The position numbers and the translations under genes are program-made. The notes below the pieces were generated by a model that worked only from the letters and a program-made list of their open reading frames with translations, had not been told where the DNA came from and did no database searches. Positions 1 to 7,933 of a stretch of DNA of 64,000 nt are shown here, piece after piece (positions within the stretch are counted from its first letter, which is position 1; each line of letters opens with the position of its first letter). Source of the stretch: Weissella koreensis KACC 15510. Lineage in GTDB: Bacteria > Bacillota > Bacilli > Lactobacillales > Lactobacillaceae. Location of the stretch: contig NC_015759.1 of assembly GCF_000219805.1 (NCBI RefSeq), positions 1,054,001 through 1,118,000 of the forward strand, given 5' to 3'.

Positions 1-1322
1 TACGTCGAACTACAAAACGCTTGGAGCAAAATCAAGCGGTAGAAATGCAACCAGCTGATAAAGATAATATTAGTGCAGTTAACGTTGCTATGGCACAGGA
101 TGCCTTACGTGTATTAGGCTTCGCTTATAAACTGGTTGATGAAATTCCAGAAAAATTGGAATCAGAATTGGTTGAAAATGATCTTATTTTTGTTGGATTA
201 ATTGGAATGATCGATCCTGAACGGCCTGAAGTGGCCGGTGCGGTTGCTGAAGCGAAAAAGGCGGGAATCAGAACTTTGATGATTACTGGTGATCATAAAA
301 TTACTGCCGAAGCTATCTCACGTCGTTTGGGGATCTTAAGTCCTGAGCAAGGTAGTGATGCAGTAATTACTGGTCCTGAATTAGATCAATTGGACGATGA
401 AACATTTAAAGCTCAAGTTAGTCAATATAGTGTCTATGCTCGGGTTGCACCTGAACACAAGGTTCGGATTGTACAAGCTTGGCAATCACAAGGTCAAGTG
501 GTAGCAATGACAGGGGATGGAGTCAATGATGCCCCTGCTTTGAAGACGGCTGATATTGGAATTGCTATGGGAATTACTGGAACGGAAGTTTCTAAAGGGG
601 CCGCTGATATGGTCCTTGCGGATGATAACTTTGCCACAATTGTTAATGCTGTTGAGGAAGGGCGAAAAGTATTTTCAAATATTCAAAAATCAATTCAATA
701 CCTATTATCTGCCAATTTGGGTGAAGTTTTGACCCTCTTTGTGATGACGATCATGGGATGGAATATTTTGGCACCTGTGCATATTCTTTGGATTAATTTA
801 GTGACTGATACCTTACCAGCAATTGCATTGGGAATGGAACCAGTCGAACCAGGAATTATGGAGCGTAAGCCTCGCGGTCGTAATAGTGACTTTTTGGCTG
901 ATGGATTAGGTAGCACTATTATTTATCAAGGATTGATCGAAGGATTGATTACTTTGGGTGTTTATTGGTATGCTATTAATTTCCCTGTTCATGCTAGTTC
1001 AGCAGCGGCGCATGCCGATGCTTTAACAATGGCTTTTGCTACCTTGGGATTGATTCAATTATTCCATGCGTTTAATACCAAATCAATTTATCAATCAATT
1101 TTCAAGGTGGGTATTTTCAAAAATAAGACCTTTAATTGGGCGATTTTGATTGCGGCCTTAGCTTTGGCAATTACTATTGTAATGCCAGGATTGAATGATA
1201 TTTTCCATGTCACACATTTGGATTGGCATCAATGGTTGTTAGTGTTGGGTGCTTCGTTTGCGATTATTCCAGTTGTGGAAATTATTAAATTCGTGCAACG
1301 TCACACCATGCACAAGCAATAA
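1..1322 (+). CDS. Cation-transporting P-type ATPase, Ca2+/P2 type, C-terminal part
   Basis: The reading frame is open from the window edge (codons begin at base 3), so the N-terminus and the phosphorylation DKTGT motif lie outside. The visible 439 residues hold the end of the nucleotide-binding domain, the TGD motif (bases 285-293), the hinge GDGVND motif (bases 513-530), the AADMVLADDNF segment typical of P2 pumps, and a C-terminal block of about six membrane helices with a PVHILWINLVTD segment as in SERCA/PMR1-like calcium pumps. In this family ATP hydrolysis drives Ca2+ (or Mn2+/other cation) export through the plasma membrane. Substrate is inferred from family resemblance only. It ends 55 bases before a strong terminator and is not linked to the two unusual P-ATPase-like genes downstream, which resemble P1B pumps instead. 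Confidence 0.93.
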   Translation, partial: RRTTKRLEQNQAVEMQPADKDNISAVNVAMAQDALRVLGFAYKLVDEIPEKLESELVENDLIFVGLIGMIDPERPEVAGAVAEAKKAGIRTLMITGDHKITAEAISRRLGILSPEQGSDAVITGPELDQLDDETFKAQVSQYSVYARVAPEHKVRIVQAWQSQGQVVAMTGDGVNDAPALKTADIGIAMGITGTEVSKGAADMVLADDNFATIVNAVEEGRKVFSNIQKSIQYLLSANLGEVLTLFVMTIMGWNILAPVHILWINLVTDTLPAIALGMEPVEPGIMERKPRGRNSDFLADGLGSTIIYQGLIEGLITLGVYWYAINFPVHASSAAAHADALTMAFATLGLIQLFHAFNTKSIYQSIFKVGIFKNKTFNWAILIAALALAITIVMPGLNDIFHVTHLDWHQWLLVLGASFAIIPVVEIIKFVQRHTMHKQ

Positions 1323-1377
1323 TAATGTATAATAGAGAAGCTGTATTATCATTTCGGCTTTGATTCATAGCTTGAAT

Positions 1378-1420
1378 TACAGCGGTTGGTCCTTCTAGGA
1401 TTGATCGCTGTATTCTTTTA
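1378..1420 (+). terminator. Rho-independent terminator of the P-type ATPase gene
   Basis: A 15-bp stem (1378-1392 with 1398-1412, including several G-T wobble pairs) closes a TTCTA loop and is followed by TTCTTTTA. It separates the ATPase from the next transcription unit. Confidence 0.85.
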
Positions 1421-1482
1421 TTATTAATCAATAGTATGGATGATAAAAATAATTAAAGTATATCAACGAATGGGGAAATAAA

Positions 1483-1926
1483 ATGGCTAAAAAAATGTTT
1501 GCAAATCCGCGTGACTACGCAATGAAGTTATCACAATTAGTACAAACAACTGAAGAAAGTGGTTCAAATGTTGCGGAATACTTCGAAAAAATCCGAACAG
1601 CTATTGATGAAGATAAAGTTGCAGAGATGCCCAAAGCAGAATTTGCTGAAATTTCAGTTGAATTTGATGACGTGGTAGAAGTGTACAAAAAAGCTGCCGA
1701 TGATCTAGATCAAATGAAAGCACCAGTTCGTTTAATTGGTGTTCATGGAAGTTTAAAGAAGACCTTCCGAGATTACTATGATGCTACAGTGGCTATGGCT
1801 AATGCATTGGATGTCAATAAACAACAAGTTGACGTAACTGCCTTTGACCAATCCGAACAAGATCAAGATCAATTGATGGAAGAGTTCATGAAGCAAGTTC
1901 GCCGAGCCTTCCAAATGGTAATGTAA
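1483..1926 (+). CDS. Conserved-looking hypothetical protein, 147 aa
   Basis: I do not recognise the family. The start ATG follows a GGGGA ribosome binding site. The product is acidic, almost certainly cytoplasmic and helical: no signal peptide or membrane segment, many Glu/Asp/Lys/Ala residues, and a C-terminus ending in a KQVRRAFQMVM-like amphipathic stretch. The gene ends two bases before tex, so the pair is probably co-transcribed and possibly translationally coupled. That would place it in an RNA- or ribosome-related context, but this is only inferred from the neighbour. Codon use is like the surrounding housekeeping genes. Confidence 0.8.
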   Translation: MAKKMFANPRDYAMKLSQLVQTTEESGSNVAEYFEKIRTAIDEDKVAEMPKAEFAEISVEFDDVVEVYKKAADDLDQMKAPVRLIGVHGSLKKTFRDYYDATVAMANALDVNKQQVDVTAFDQSEQDQDQLMEEFMKQVRRAFQMVM

Positions 1927-1928
1927 GT

Positions 1929-4115
1929 ATGGAGAATGTATCAATTCCAGAATTAGATCTAATCGCCGGAATTGCGAATGAGCTAGAGCTACCTAAGACA
2001 AAAATTAAAGCAACATCAGACTTATTACAAGATGGTAATACTGTTCCTTTTATTGCTCGTTATCGAAAAGAAGCTACGGGTAATTTAGATGAAGTCCAAA
2101 TTCGTGACATTCAAGCCAGTAGTAAGCGATTAGAAGATTTGCAAGCCCGAAAATTAACGGTACAAAAGGCATTGATAGACCAATCCGTATGGAATTCGGC
2201 GTTGGCGGAACGTTTAATTGCGGCTGATAGTCTTCAAAAAGTGGAAGACTTTTATCTACCTTATAAACAAAAACGGCGAACCAAGGCGACGATCGCCAAG
2301 GAAGCTGGTTTGATGCCATTAGCTCAAAAAATTCAAAGTTTTCCAACCGATGATTTAAATCAAATAGCCTTAGACTATGTTGACCCTGCGCAAGATTTAC
2401 CGGATGTGAAGGCTGTCATGAATGGGGTCCATGAAATCTTTGCCGAAGTGATTGGGGAAAATGCGGGATTACGTGAATGGATTCGTAATTATACGCAACA
2501 AAATGGAACTGTTGATGCCAAAATTAAACGTGGAGCGCAAGAACAGGATCCTAAATCTATTTATGCTTTGTATTATGATTTTAGTCAAAAAATTAAGCAG
2601 ATTCAAAATCATCAAATTTTGGCTGTGAATCGTGGTGAAAAAGCAGGCATATTATCAGTTGGGATAGAAGTGGATCAATTGGCAATTGAACGTTATTTAA
2701 AGTTTCGACTAGTTGGTAGCAAACAAGGCGCTGCAGCAGAAGTGTTAGTTAATGCCGCTAAGGATGCTTATAAACGCTTCATAGGACCAGCAATTGAACG
2801 TGAAATTCGTAAACAATTGACAGCCCAAGCCAGTGCGGATGCTATTAAAGTCTTTGGGAAAAATCTGTATCATTTGTTGATGGGCGCTCCCTTAAGGGGA
2901 CAAGTTGTTTTAGGATTTGATCCTGGAATTCGGACTGGTTCTAAGTTAGCCGTTGTGGATGAAAATGGAAAGTTTTTAGAAAAAGCAGTTATTTATCCAC
3001 ATCGAGCTGCTAAATATGATCCTGCAGGAGCGAAAAAAATTATTATTAATTTGGTTCATAAATATCAAGTAACTTTGGTAGCGATTGGAAATGGAACGGC
3101 TTCTCGTGAGTCTCAGCAGTTTATTGCTGATTTGATTAAGTCAGACTTGCCAGATTTGAAGTATGTGGTAGTTAATGAGGCCGGCGCTTCAGTTTATTCA
3201 GCCTCTGATATTGCTCGGACGGAGTTTCCAGAACTACAAGTTGAGCAACGATCAGCAATTTCGATTGCACGCCGATTACAAGATCCTATGGCTGAGTTAA
3301 TTAAGATCGATCCACAGGCGGTAGGTGTTGGACAATATCAACATGATTTACCAACTAAAGAACTATCTGAACAATTAGATCAAGTTTTGGAGACGGCGGT
3401 TAATCAAGTTGGTGTTAATTTGAACACGGCATCAGCACAATTATTATTGCATATCGCTGGTTTAACTAAGACGACAGCTCAAAATATTGTGGACTATCGT
3501 GATCATAATGGAGCGTTTAAGACGCGAAATGAATTAAAGAAAGTTGCAAAACTAGGTCCTAAAGCTTTCGAACAGGCGGCTGGATTTTTGAGAATTCCAA
3601 ATGGAACGAATAGTTTGGATAATACTGAAATTCACCCAGAGTCATATAAAGTCGCAAAAGAACTTCTCAAACGTATTGATGCGACAGATGTAGAATCACG
3701 TCAGCAGCAATTACAAGCTTTGGCAACTGATGATGTTGCTAAAGAATTACAAATTGGATTGCCGACTTTATATGATATTATAGATGCCCTTAAACATCCG
3801 GGACGAGATCTAAGAGATCAAGCCATCAGCGCAGTTTTACGTTCAGATGTTTTGACTTTAAAAGATTTAAAACCGGGTATGGAACTACAAGGGACAGTGC
3901 GAAATGTGGTTGATTTTGGAGCATTCGTTGATATTGGAGTTCATGAAGATGGATTAGTTCATATTAACGAAATGGTCAAAAATAAAAACCAACACCATAA
4001 ACTAAATCCACATGATCATGTTGCAGTTGGTGATATTATTACAGTTTGGGTTAAAGAAGTGGATTTGAAGCGTGAACGGATTGGATTAACGTTATTTTCT
4101 GAAAATATCAGTTAA
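1929..4115 (+). CDS. tex: Tex family S1 RNA-binding protein
   Basis: The 728-residue length fits the Tex family. Domains in order are the Tex N-terminal helical region (about 1-200), a YqgF/RuvC-like fold carrying GFDPGIRTGSKLAVVD (about 330-460), helix-hairpin-helix repeats around NTASAQLLLHIAGL and the FKTRNELKKV segment (about 490-560), and a C-terminal S1 domain with GTVRNVVDFGAFVDIG (about 645-720). Tex proteins bind nucleic acid and are linked to transcription and RNA quality control in the cytoplasm. The start ATG lies two bases after the preceding stop, so translation probably depends on the upstream gene. No terminator precedes the tRNA-Leu promoter that follows. Confidence 0.95.
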   Translation: MENVSIPELDLIAGIANELELPKTKIKATSDLLQDGNTVPFIARYRKEATGNLDEVQIRDIQASSKRLEDLQARKLTVQKALIDQSVWNSALAERLIAADSLQKVEDFYLPYKQKRRTKATIAKEAGLMPLAQKIQSFPTDDLNQIALDYVDPAQDLPDVKAVMNGVHEIFAEVIGENAGLREWIRNYTQQNGTVDAKIKRGAQEQDPKSIYALYYDFSQKIKQIQNHQILAVNRGEKAGILSVGIEVDQLAIERYLKFRLVGSKQGAAAEVLVNAAKDAYKRFIGPAIEREIRKQLTAQASADAIKVFGKNLYHLLMGAPLRGQVVLGFDPGIRTGSKLAVVDENGKFLEKAVIYPHRAAKYDPAGAKKIIINLVHKYQVTLVAIGNGTASRESQQFIADLIKSDLPDLKYVVVNEAGASVYSASDIARTEFPELQVEQRSAISIARRLQDPMAELIKIDPQAVGVGQYQHDLPTKELSEQLDQVLETAVNQVGVNLNTASAQLLLHIAGLTKTTAQNIVDYRDHNGAFKTRNELKKVAKLGPKAFEQAAGFLRIPNGTNSLDNTEIHPESYKVAKELLKRIDATDVESRQQQLQALATDDVAKELQIGLPTLYDIIDALKHPGRDLRDQAISAVLRSDVLTLKDLKPGMELQGTVRNVVDFGAFVDIGVHEDGLVHINEMVKNKNQHHKLNPHDHVAVGDIITVWVKEVDLKRERIGLTLFSENIS

Positions 4116-4124
4116 AAATAACGC

Positions 4125-4182
4125 TTGAAACTGGAAGTTCAATTTGGTATGATAAGCTGTGTTAGTTACTAACACAGCTTAT
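4125..4182 (+). promoter_or_regulatory. tRNA-Leu promoter with a perfect palindrome at the start site
   Basis: TTGAAA (4125-4130), 17-bp spacer, TATGAT (4148-4153). A perfect inverted repeat with 15-bp arms and one central base covers 4152-4182: it overlaps the end of the -10 box and the expected start site near 4160 and abuts the first base of the mature tRNA. Because transcription should begin inside the left arm, the RNA cannot hold the whole hairpin. That makes a DNA operator or a relic terminator of tex as plausible as an RNA function. Confidence 0.7.
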
Positions 4183-4266
4183 GCGGACGTGGCGGAATTG
4201 GCAGACGCGCAGGACTAAGGATCCTGTGATAGAAATATCGTGCGGGTTCGACCCCCGCCGCCCGCA
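4183..4266 (+). tRNA. tRNA-Leu (anticodon AAG)
   Basis: An 84-nt class II tRNA. Anticodon stem CAGGA/TCCTG encloses loop CTAAGGA, giving anticodon AAG at loop positions 3-5. The T arm is GCGGG/CCCGC with TTCGACC, and there is a long variable arm. The acceptor stem pairs GCGGACG with CGCCCGC, leaving an A-C mismatch at 5:68. The 3' CCA is not encoded. Confidence 0.93.
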
Positions 4267-4283
4267 TCAAAGTAAATTAAAAA

Positions 4284-4330
4284 CCCCGTTGAATCAGCGA
4301 AAACGTTGATATGACGGGGCTTTAATTTTG
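4284..4330 (+). terminator. Terminator of tRNA-Leu
   Basis: CCCCGT pairs with ACGGGG around a long imperfect stem (TGAATCAGCG with CGTTGATATG), followed by CTTTAATTTTG. It ends the single-tRNA transcript. Confidence 0.85.
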
Positions 4331-4452
4331 TTTTCTATATTTTTAAACTAGTTCAGTTTAGATTGGTTGTCTTGGCATAGTTTTATGACTTTTAAAATCA
4401 ACTAAAAAGTATTGTTTTACTATATAATTATATAGAATAAAGGAGGGACGCT

Positions 4453-5787
4453 ATGAATAAACGTAATTCAGATAACTGGTTCAGTAAAGTCTCTAATATT
4501 AGGCGTCTGAGCCAAGATATTCCAAGGTCAGATAAACTAACTGATGTAACAAATGAAACACATCAAGGCCAGGTTAACTTATCATTATCTGAGCTGAAAA
4601 AACATAGCCTACGCCTTTTGATTTTGTTAGGAGGAATTTGGTTTTTGTGGGGATTGATGATGTGGACGTTTTATTCATTTCAAAATACTACAAGTAATCG
4701 AGAATCGGTAAGTGGCTGGGTTGGGCTTGTCTTATGCAGTATCATTTCGTTTGTGGCTATTTATTATATTAATTTGAAGTTAATACAATATAAGACTATT
4801 ATAATTGGTTCTCAACTTAAAATTATTTTTAATAATCAAAAAGTGATTGGACGCTTCTTCAAATTAGATTATGCGATTTTAGATAAAACAGGAACTTTAA
4901 CTGAGCCTGCAGCACAAGTTAAAAATATTGTTGTTCCGAATTCGGTGGAACGTGCGAAAATTTTTTCGATTTTAGAATTATTAGAACAAGAGTCTAAACA
5001 TCCTGTTGCACGTGGGATAATGATGTATTTAAATAATCAAATATTTGAGCGCAAAGTAGTTCAATTAAAGCAACGGCAAAAAGTTGATTCTGGAGTTTGG
5101 GGCCGCTTTGAGGATGCTGATTATGCATTGCTGAGTCGGGCCGGTGTCCGACAATTAGGAATCGAACCTAAAATAAAAGCTGATGGCATGATGATGTGTT
5201 ATTTGATCGAAAATCAGAAAAAAGTTATAGCCTCAATTATTTTGCAAGATAAAGTTCGAAGTTCGGCTACGAGTTTGATTAAACAAATTAAAAACCAACG
5301 GATTGTTACAGTCATGGCGACTGGTGATAATGATAGTAATGCTAATCAAATTGGTCAATTATTGGGCATTGATGTGATTGCTGCTGATTTAACCAGTCAG
5401 TCTAAAGGGGAGTTAGTTAAAGCCTATCAGCAAAATGGACGGGTCCTTTTTGTTGGGGATGGTATGAATGACTATCAAGCTTTAAAAAATGCTGATTTTT
5501 CCATTGGAATTATGCATAATAAGTATTCATTGGGATTAATAACGGATGTCCAGATTCAAGCTGATCATTTAACTTTGGTTCAAACAAGTTTAAAATTATT
5601 ACAACAAGCGATTATCAAAAAATGGTTAAGTATGACTTATTGGGGATTTTACTGGGTAACTATTGTATATTGCATTCAAGAATTAAATCTCAATAGTATG
5701 TATTTGATAAGTGTTTATATATTATTAGGATTAGTAGTAGCAATCTTGCAGATTCTTAATTTTAAAATTTGGAAAACTAATATATAG
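4453..5787 (+). CDS. Reduced P1B-type ATPase-like protein without an actuator domain
   Basis: This 444-residue protein looks like a heavily shortened heavy-metal P1B ATPase. It keeps the phosphorylation motif DKTGTLT (D144), an ESKHPVA segment matching the P1B HP signature, ATGD (TGD at 290-292) and the hinge GDGMND (335-340). It has only two predicted membrane helices before D144 (about 53-72 and 85-107) and two after the hinge. The actuator domain with its TGE motif is absent, and no CPC/CPH/SPC metal-site motif precedes the DKTGT. The N-terminus (about 1-50) is polar. The ribosome binding site AAGGAGGG lies five bases before ATG. It may be an ATPase or phosphatase-like membrane protein, but ion pumping seems unlikely without the missing parts. 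It is separated from a second relic (6193-7746) only by two tRNA genes. Confidence 0.8.
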   Translation: MNKRNSDNWFSKVSNIRRLSQDIPRSDKLTDVTNETHQGQVNLSLSELKKHSLRLLILLGGIWFLWGLMMWTFYSFQNTTSNRESVSGWVGLVLCSIISFVAIYYINLKLIQYKTIIIGSQLKIIFNNQKVIGRFFKLDYAILDKTGTLTEPAAQVKNIVVPNSVERAKIFSILELLEQESKHPVARGIMMYLNNQIFERKVVQLKQRQKVDSGVWGRFEDADYALLSRAGVRQLGIEPKIKADGMMMCYLIENQKKVIASIILQDKVRSSATSLIKQIKNQRIVTVMATGDNDSNANQIGQLLGIDVIAADLTSQSKGELVKAYQQNGRVLFVGDGMNDYQALKNADFSIGIMHNKYSLGLITDVQIQADHLTLVQTSLKLLQQAIIKKWLSMTYWGFYWVTIVYCIQELNLNSMYLISVYILLGLVVAILQILNFKIWKTNI

Positions 5788-5805
5788 TGATTTTTAGAAA
5801 TTTAT

Positions 5806-5855
5806 TTGACAAAAATATAGAGGCCTGTTAATATTAAATATGTTGATTAATCAAC
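5806..5855 (+). promoter_or_regulatory. Promoter of tRNA-Ser/tRNA-fMet with palindrome
   Basis: TTGACA (5806-5811), 17-bp spacer, TAATAT (5829-5834). A perfect 14-bp palindrome, GTTGATTAATCAAC, sits at 5842-5855. Its centre is about 14 bases downstream of the -10 box, the same distance as the palindrome at the tRNA-Leu promoter. Confidence 0.75.
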
Positions 5856-5865
5856 TTATTCATTT

Positions 5866-5955
5866 GGAGAATTACCCAAGTCTGGCTGAAGGGAACGGTC
5901 TTGAAAACCGTCAGGTCGGGAAACCGGCGCGTGGGTTCGAATCCCACATTCTCCT
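5866..5955 (+). tRNA. tRNA-Ser (anticodon TGA)
   Basis: A class II tRNA of about 90 nt. Acceptor GGAGAAT pairs with ATTCTCC. Anticodon stem ACGGT/ACCGT encloses CTTGAAA with anticodon TGA. The variable arm is GTCGGGAAACCGGC-like, and the T arm GTGGG/CCCAC holds TTCGAAT. The discriminator base is T rather than the usual G. No CCA is encoded. Confidence 0.93.
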
Positions 5956-5964
5956 TAATATTAT

Positions 5965-6038
5965 CGCGGGATGGAGCAGTCTGGTAGCTCGTCGGGCCCA
6001 TAACCCGAAGGTCGTAGGTTCAAATCCTACTCCCGCAA
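5965..6038 (+). tRNA. Initiator tRNA-fMet (anticodon CAT)
   Basis: A 74-nt tRNA with anticodon CAT. Both initiator hallmarks are present: an unpaired C1-A72 at the top of the acceptor stem, and three consecutive G-C pairs in the anticodon stem (TCGGG/CCCGA). It lies nine bases after tRNA-Ser on the same transcript. No CCA is encoded. Confidence 0.95.
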
Positions 6039-6045
6039 TCATTTA

Positions 6046-6085
6046 AAACTAAGTTTCTTGTAAACTTGGTTTTTTTATTTATTTT
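6046..6085 (+). terminator. Terminator of the tRNA-Ser/fMet unit
   Basis: AACTAAGTTT pairs with AAACTTGGTT around CTTGT, followed by a long T-rich tract. Confidence 0.85.
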
Positions 6086-6143
6086 TAAGAATATTATGAT
6101 TTGGTAAGGTTTGTTGAAGCCGAGGTTTCGGTGCACTGACCTT

Positions 6144-6152
6144 TGCTATACT
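6144..6152 (+). promoter_or_regulatory. Extended -10 promoter of the pseudo P-ATPase gene
   Basis: TGCTATACT is an extended -10 element (TGn plus TATACT). The start site would be near 6159, leaving a short leader with GGGAG (6180-6184) before the ATG at 6193. An upstream ATG at 6166 has no ribosome binding site. Confidence 0.55.
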
Positions 6153-6192
6153 TTAGTTATCATTTATGAAATTTATGTTGGGAGTATTGCAG

Positions 6193-7746
6193 ATGAATTT
6201 TAAATATTTGCGATATATAATTATCGCCATTATATTAGCACTATTAACTGGTATTGCCTCGCCAATTTTGATTAATAACGCACAAACTATGAACATCGAT
6301 CCAAGCTATATTTATGGGACTGTCATGGGGGTGGGGATGCTCTTTTGGGTCCTTTTAGGAACTAGTATGGTTCGTTATATCCGCCAAGCTAATAAGAATA
6401 TTGTTAATTCATGGCGTTGGGCGTTGGGCGCTTTAGTGAGCTTGGGTGTGTCGTGCTTAGTGGCGATGGCCATGTACAAAGGATCGGCGCAAACTTGGCT
6501 TGTTTTACCACTTGCTTTAGTGGGAGTATCACTTTTGCTAGGATCGTTGTTAATCTTTCAACCTATTAATTTGGATCAAGAAAATCAAAAAGATCAAAAA
6601 AATAATCACAAAATGAATCTAATGATGACCTTAGTGGCTACTATTGGATTTGCTTTGGGAACAATGACGTCAGGATTAATGGTCGGATTAATGATCTTGA
6701 CAACGATTTTACTGATTGCTGATCCACAATGGCCAGTTATTTTGGTCCGCTATCAAAGACAACTATTACAAGATCGTTTACGCGAAAATGGTATTACAGT
6801 TAATGATTGGACTATCTTAAACCGGTTGCCAAAGATTAAAAGTATTTTATTAGAAAAGTCCGGCGTTTTAACAGAATCAGTCGCTATTGTTTATTCGGTT
6901 AAAAGTGTTGATGATCGTTATAGTGATAATGATGTGATTGGAATTGCAGCTGGCTTATTACAAAATTTTGCTAGTCCGTTATCAAGTGGTTTTGCACAAT
7001 ACACTGCTGGTAAAGGAATCGAAGCCAGTGAAGTTTCAGAACCAGAAAAAATTGCATTAATTGGAGTTTCTGGAGTGATTCATCAAGAACTTTTTGCGGT
7101 TATTTCAGCAAGAGAAGCCTTAAAAAACTATGCTGTGAGTCCAGAAGTCTTGGCAAATTATCAATCAATAGGTAATTCTGTTTCATATATTGTTGATGGG
7201 ATTCAGGTTATCGGAATTATTAATTATGGTACACCATTAAAGCATTCATTATTAGAAATAGATCGGATGTTAGTTAAACGTGGAATTCGAACGCAAGTTA
7301 TTTCTGCTGATGCATTAGGATCAGTGCATGGCTTAAAAGAATTATTCAAAAGTGCTAGTTATGTCAAAGCTGGTTTAAGCCCTAAAGATAAGCATGATAT
7401 GCAAATTGCGGCTTTAAAAGATGAAAATTCAATGTTTATTACTAATCAACAAATTCCCAATGGGTTACCAAAAAGAATTTTGATGGAAGTTGGAGATAGT
7501 CTTCCAATTGCAGATGCGCAATTGAAAGACCTAGAGCAATTGGGACCACTTTTCCGTTCTACTGATCAATTGGATCATATTAATAAGAATCATTTACGTT
7601 GGATGAATATTATTATATTGGTCCTAATTTTAATAGGATTATTATTAGGATTAGCTTTAGGTAACTGGATTATTTTGGCACCACTAATTGCAGCTGTTAT
7701 TCGCTTGGTGGCAATGTTTACTCTAATGTATCAAATGAGAAACTAA
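6193..7746 (+). CDS. Pseudo P-type ATPase: membrane protein lacking the phosphorylated aspartate
   Basis: The 517-residue protein has about four N-terminal helices, a cytoplasmic domain, and two C-terminal helices. The stretch from ITVNDWTILNRL to LLEKSGVLTES aligns by eye with the P1B segment before and through DKTGTLTE, but the catalytic aspartate is glutamate (E221) and the motif reads EKSGVLT. The TGD position reads ISAD and the GDGxND hinge has become NQQIPNG. AGLSPKDKHDMQIAAL still resembles the P-domain PEDK helix. Catalysis by the P-ATPase mechanism is therefore not expected, yet the frame is open for over 500 codons with normal codon use, which suggests a maintained non-enzymatic or regulatory role. 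I chose 6193 because it has the GGGAG site at 6180-6184. It probably arose from the same stock as the reduced ATPase at 4453-5787. Confidence 0.78.
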   Translation: MNFKYLRYIIIAIILALLTGIASPILINNAQTMNIDPSYIYGTVMGVGMLFWVLLGTSMVRYIRQANKNIVNSWRWALGALVSLGVSCLVAMAMYKGSAQTWLVLPLALVGVSLLLGSLLIFQPINLDQENQKDQKNNHKMNLMMTLVATIGFALGTMTSGLMVGLMILTTILLIADPQWPVILVRYQRQLLQDRLRENGITVNDWTILNRLPKIKSILLEKSGVLTESVAIVYSVKSVDDRYSDNDVIGIAAGLLQNFASPLSSGFAQYTAGKGIEASEVSEPEKIALIGVSGVIHQELFAVISAREALKNYAVSPEVLANYQSIGNSVSYIVDGIQVIGIINYGTPLKHSLLEIDRMLVKRGIRTQVISADALGSVHGLKELFKSASYVKAGLSPKDKHDMQIAALKDENSMFITNQQIPNGLPKRILMEVGDSLPIADAQLKDLEQLGPLFRSTDQLDHINKNHLRWMNIIILVLILIGLLLGLALGNWIILAPLIAAVIRLVAMFTLMYQMRN

Positions 7747-7761
7747 TTTAAATAAGAAGAT

Positions 7762-7800
7762 ATAAAGTTGGTCTGATTAAAGATCAACTTTATTTTTTTA
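7762..7800 (+). terminator. Terminator
   Basis: A 12-bp stem (ATAAAGTTGGTC with GATCAACTTTAT) with loop TGATTAAA and a T7 tract. Confidence 0.9.
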
Positions 7801-7933
7801 TATCGTTTAATAATTATTACAATTCATTGACACACATTAATAAAACAGATAAAATTAAAAGGTGTTAAAAAGCGCAAATTTAATAATTTATAAATAAGTT
7901 GAAACCATTTAACTTACTAGACAGGAGTCAATG

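Noticed and set aside
5840..6046. A 68-codon open frame across the tRNA genes
   Set aside because: It is formed by tRNA-Ser and tRNA-fMet sequence and has no coding features.
6166..6192. Longer N-terminus (nine extra residues) for the pseudo P-ATPase from ATG 6166
   Set aside because: The ATG lies only a few bases after the predicted transcription start and has no ribosome binding site; GGGAG at 6180-6184 points to 6193.
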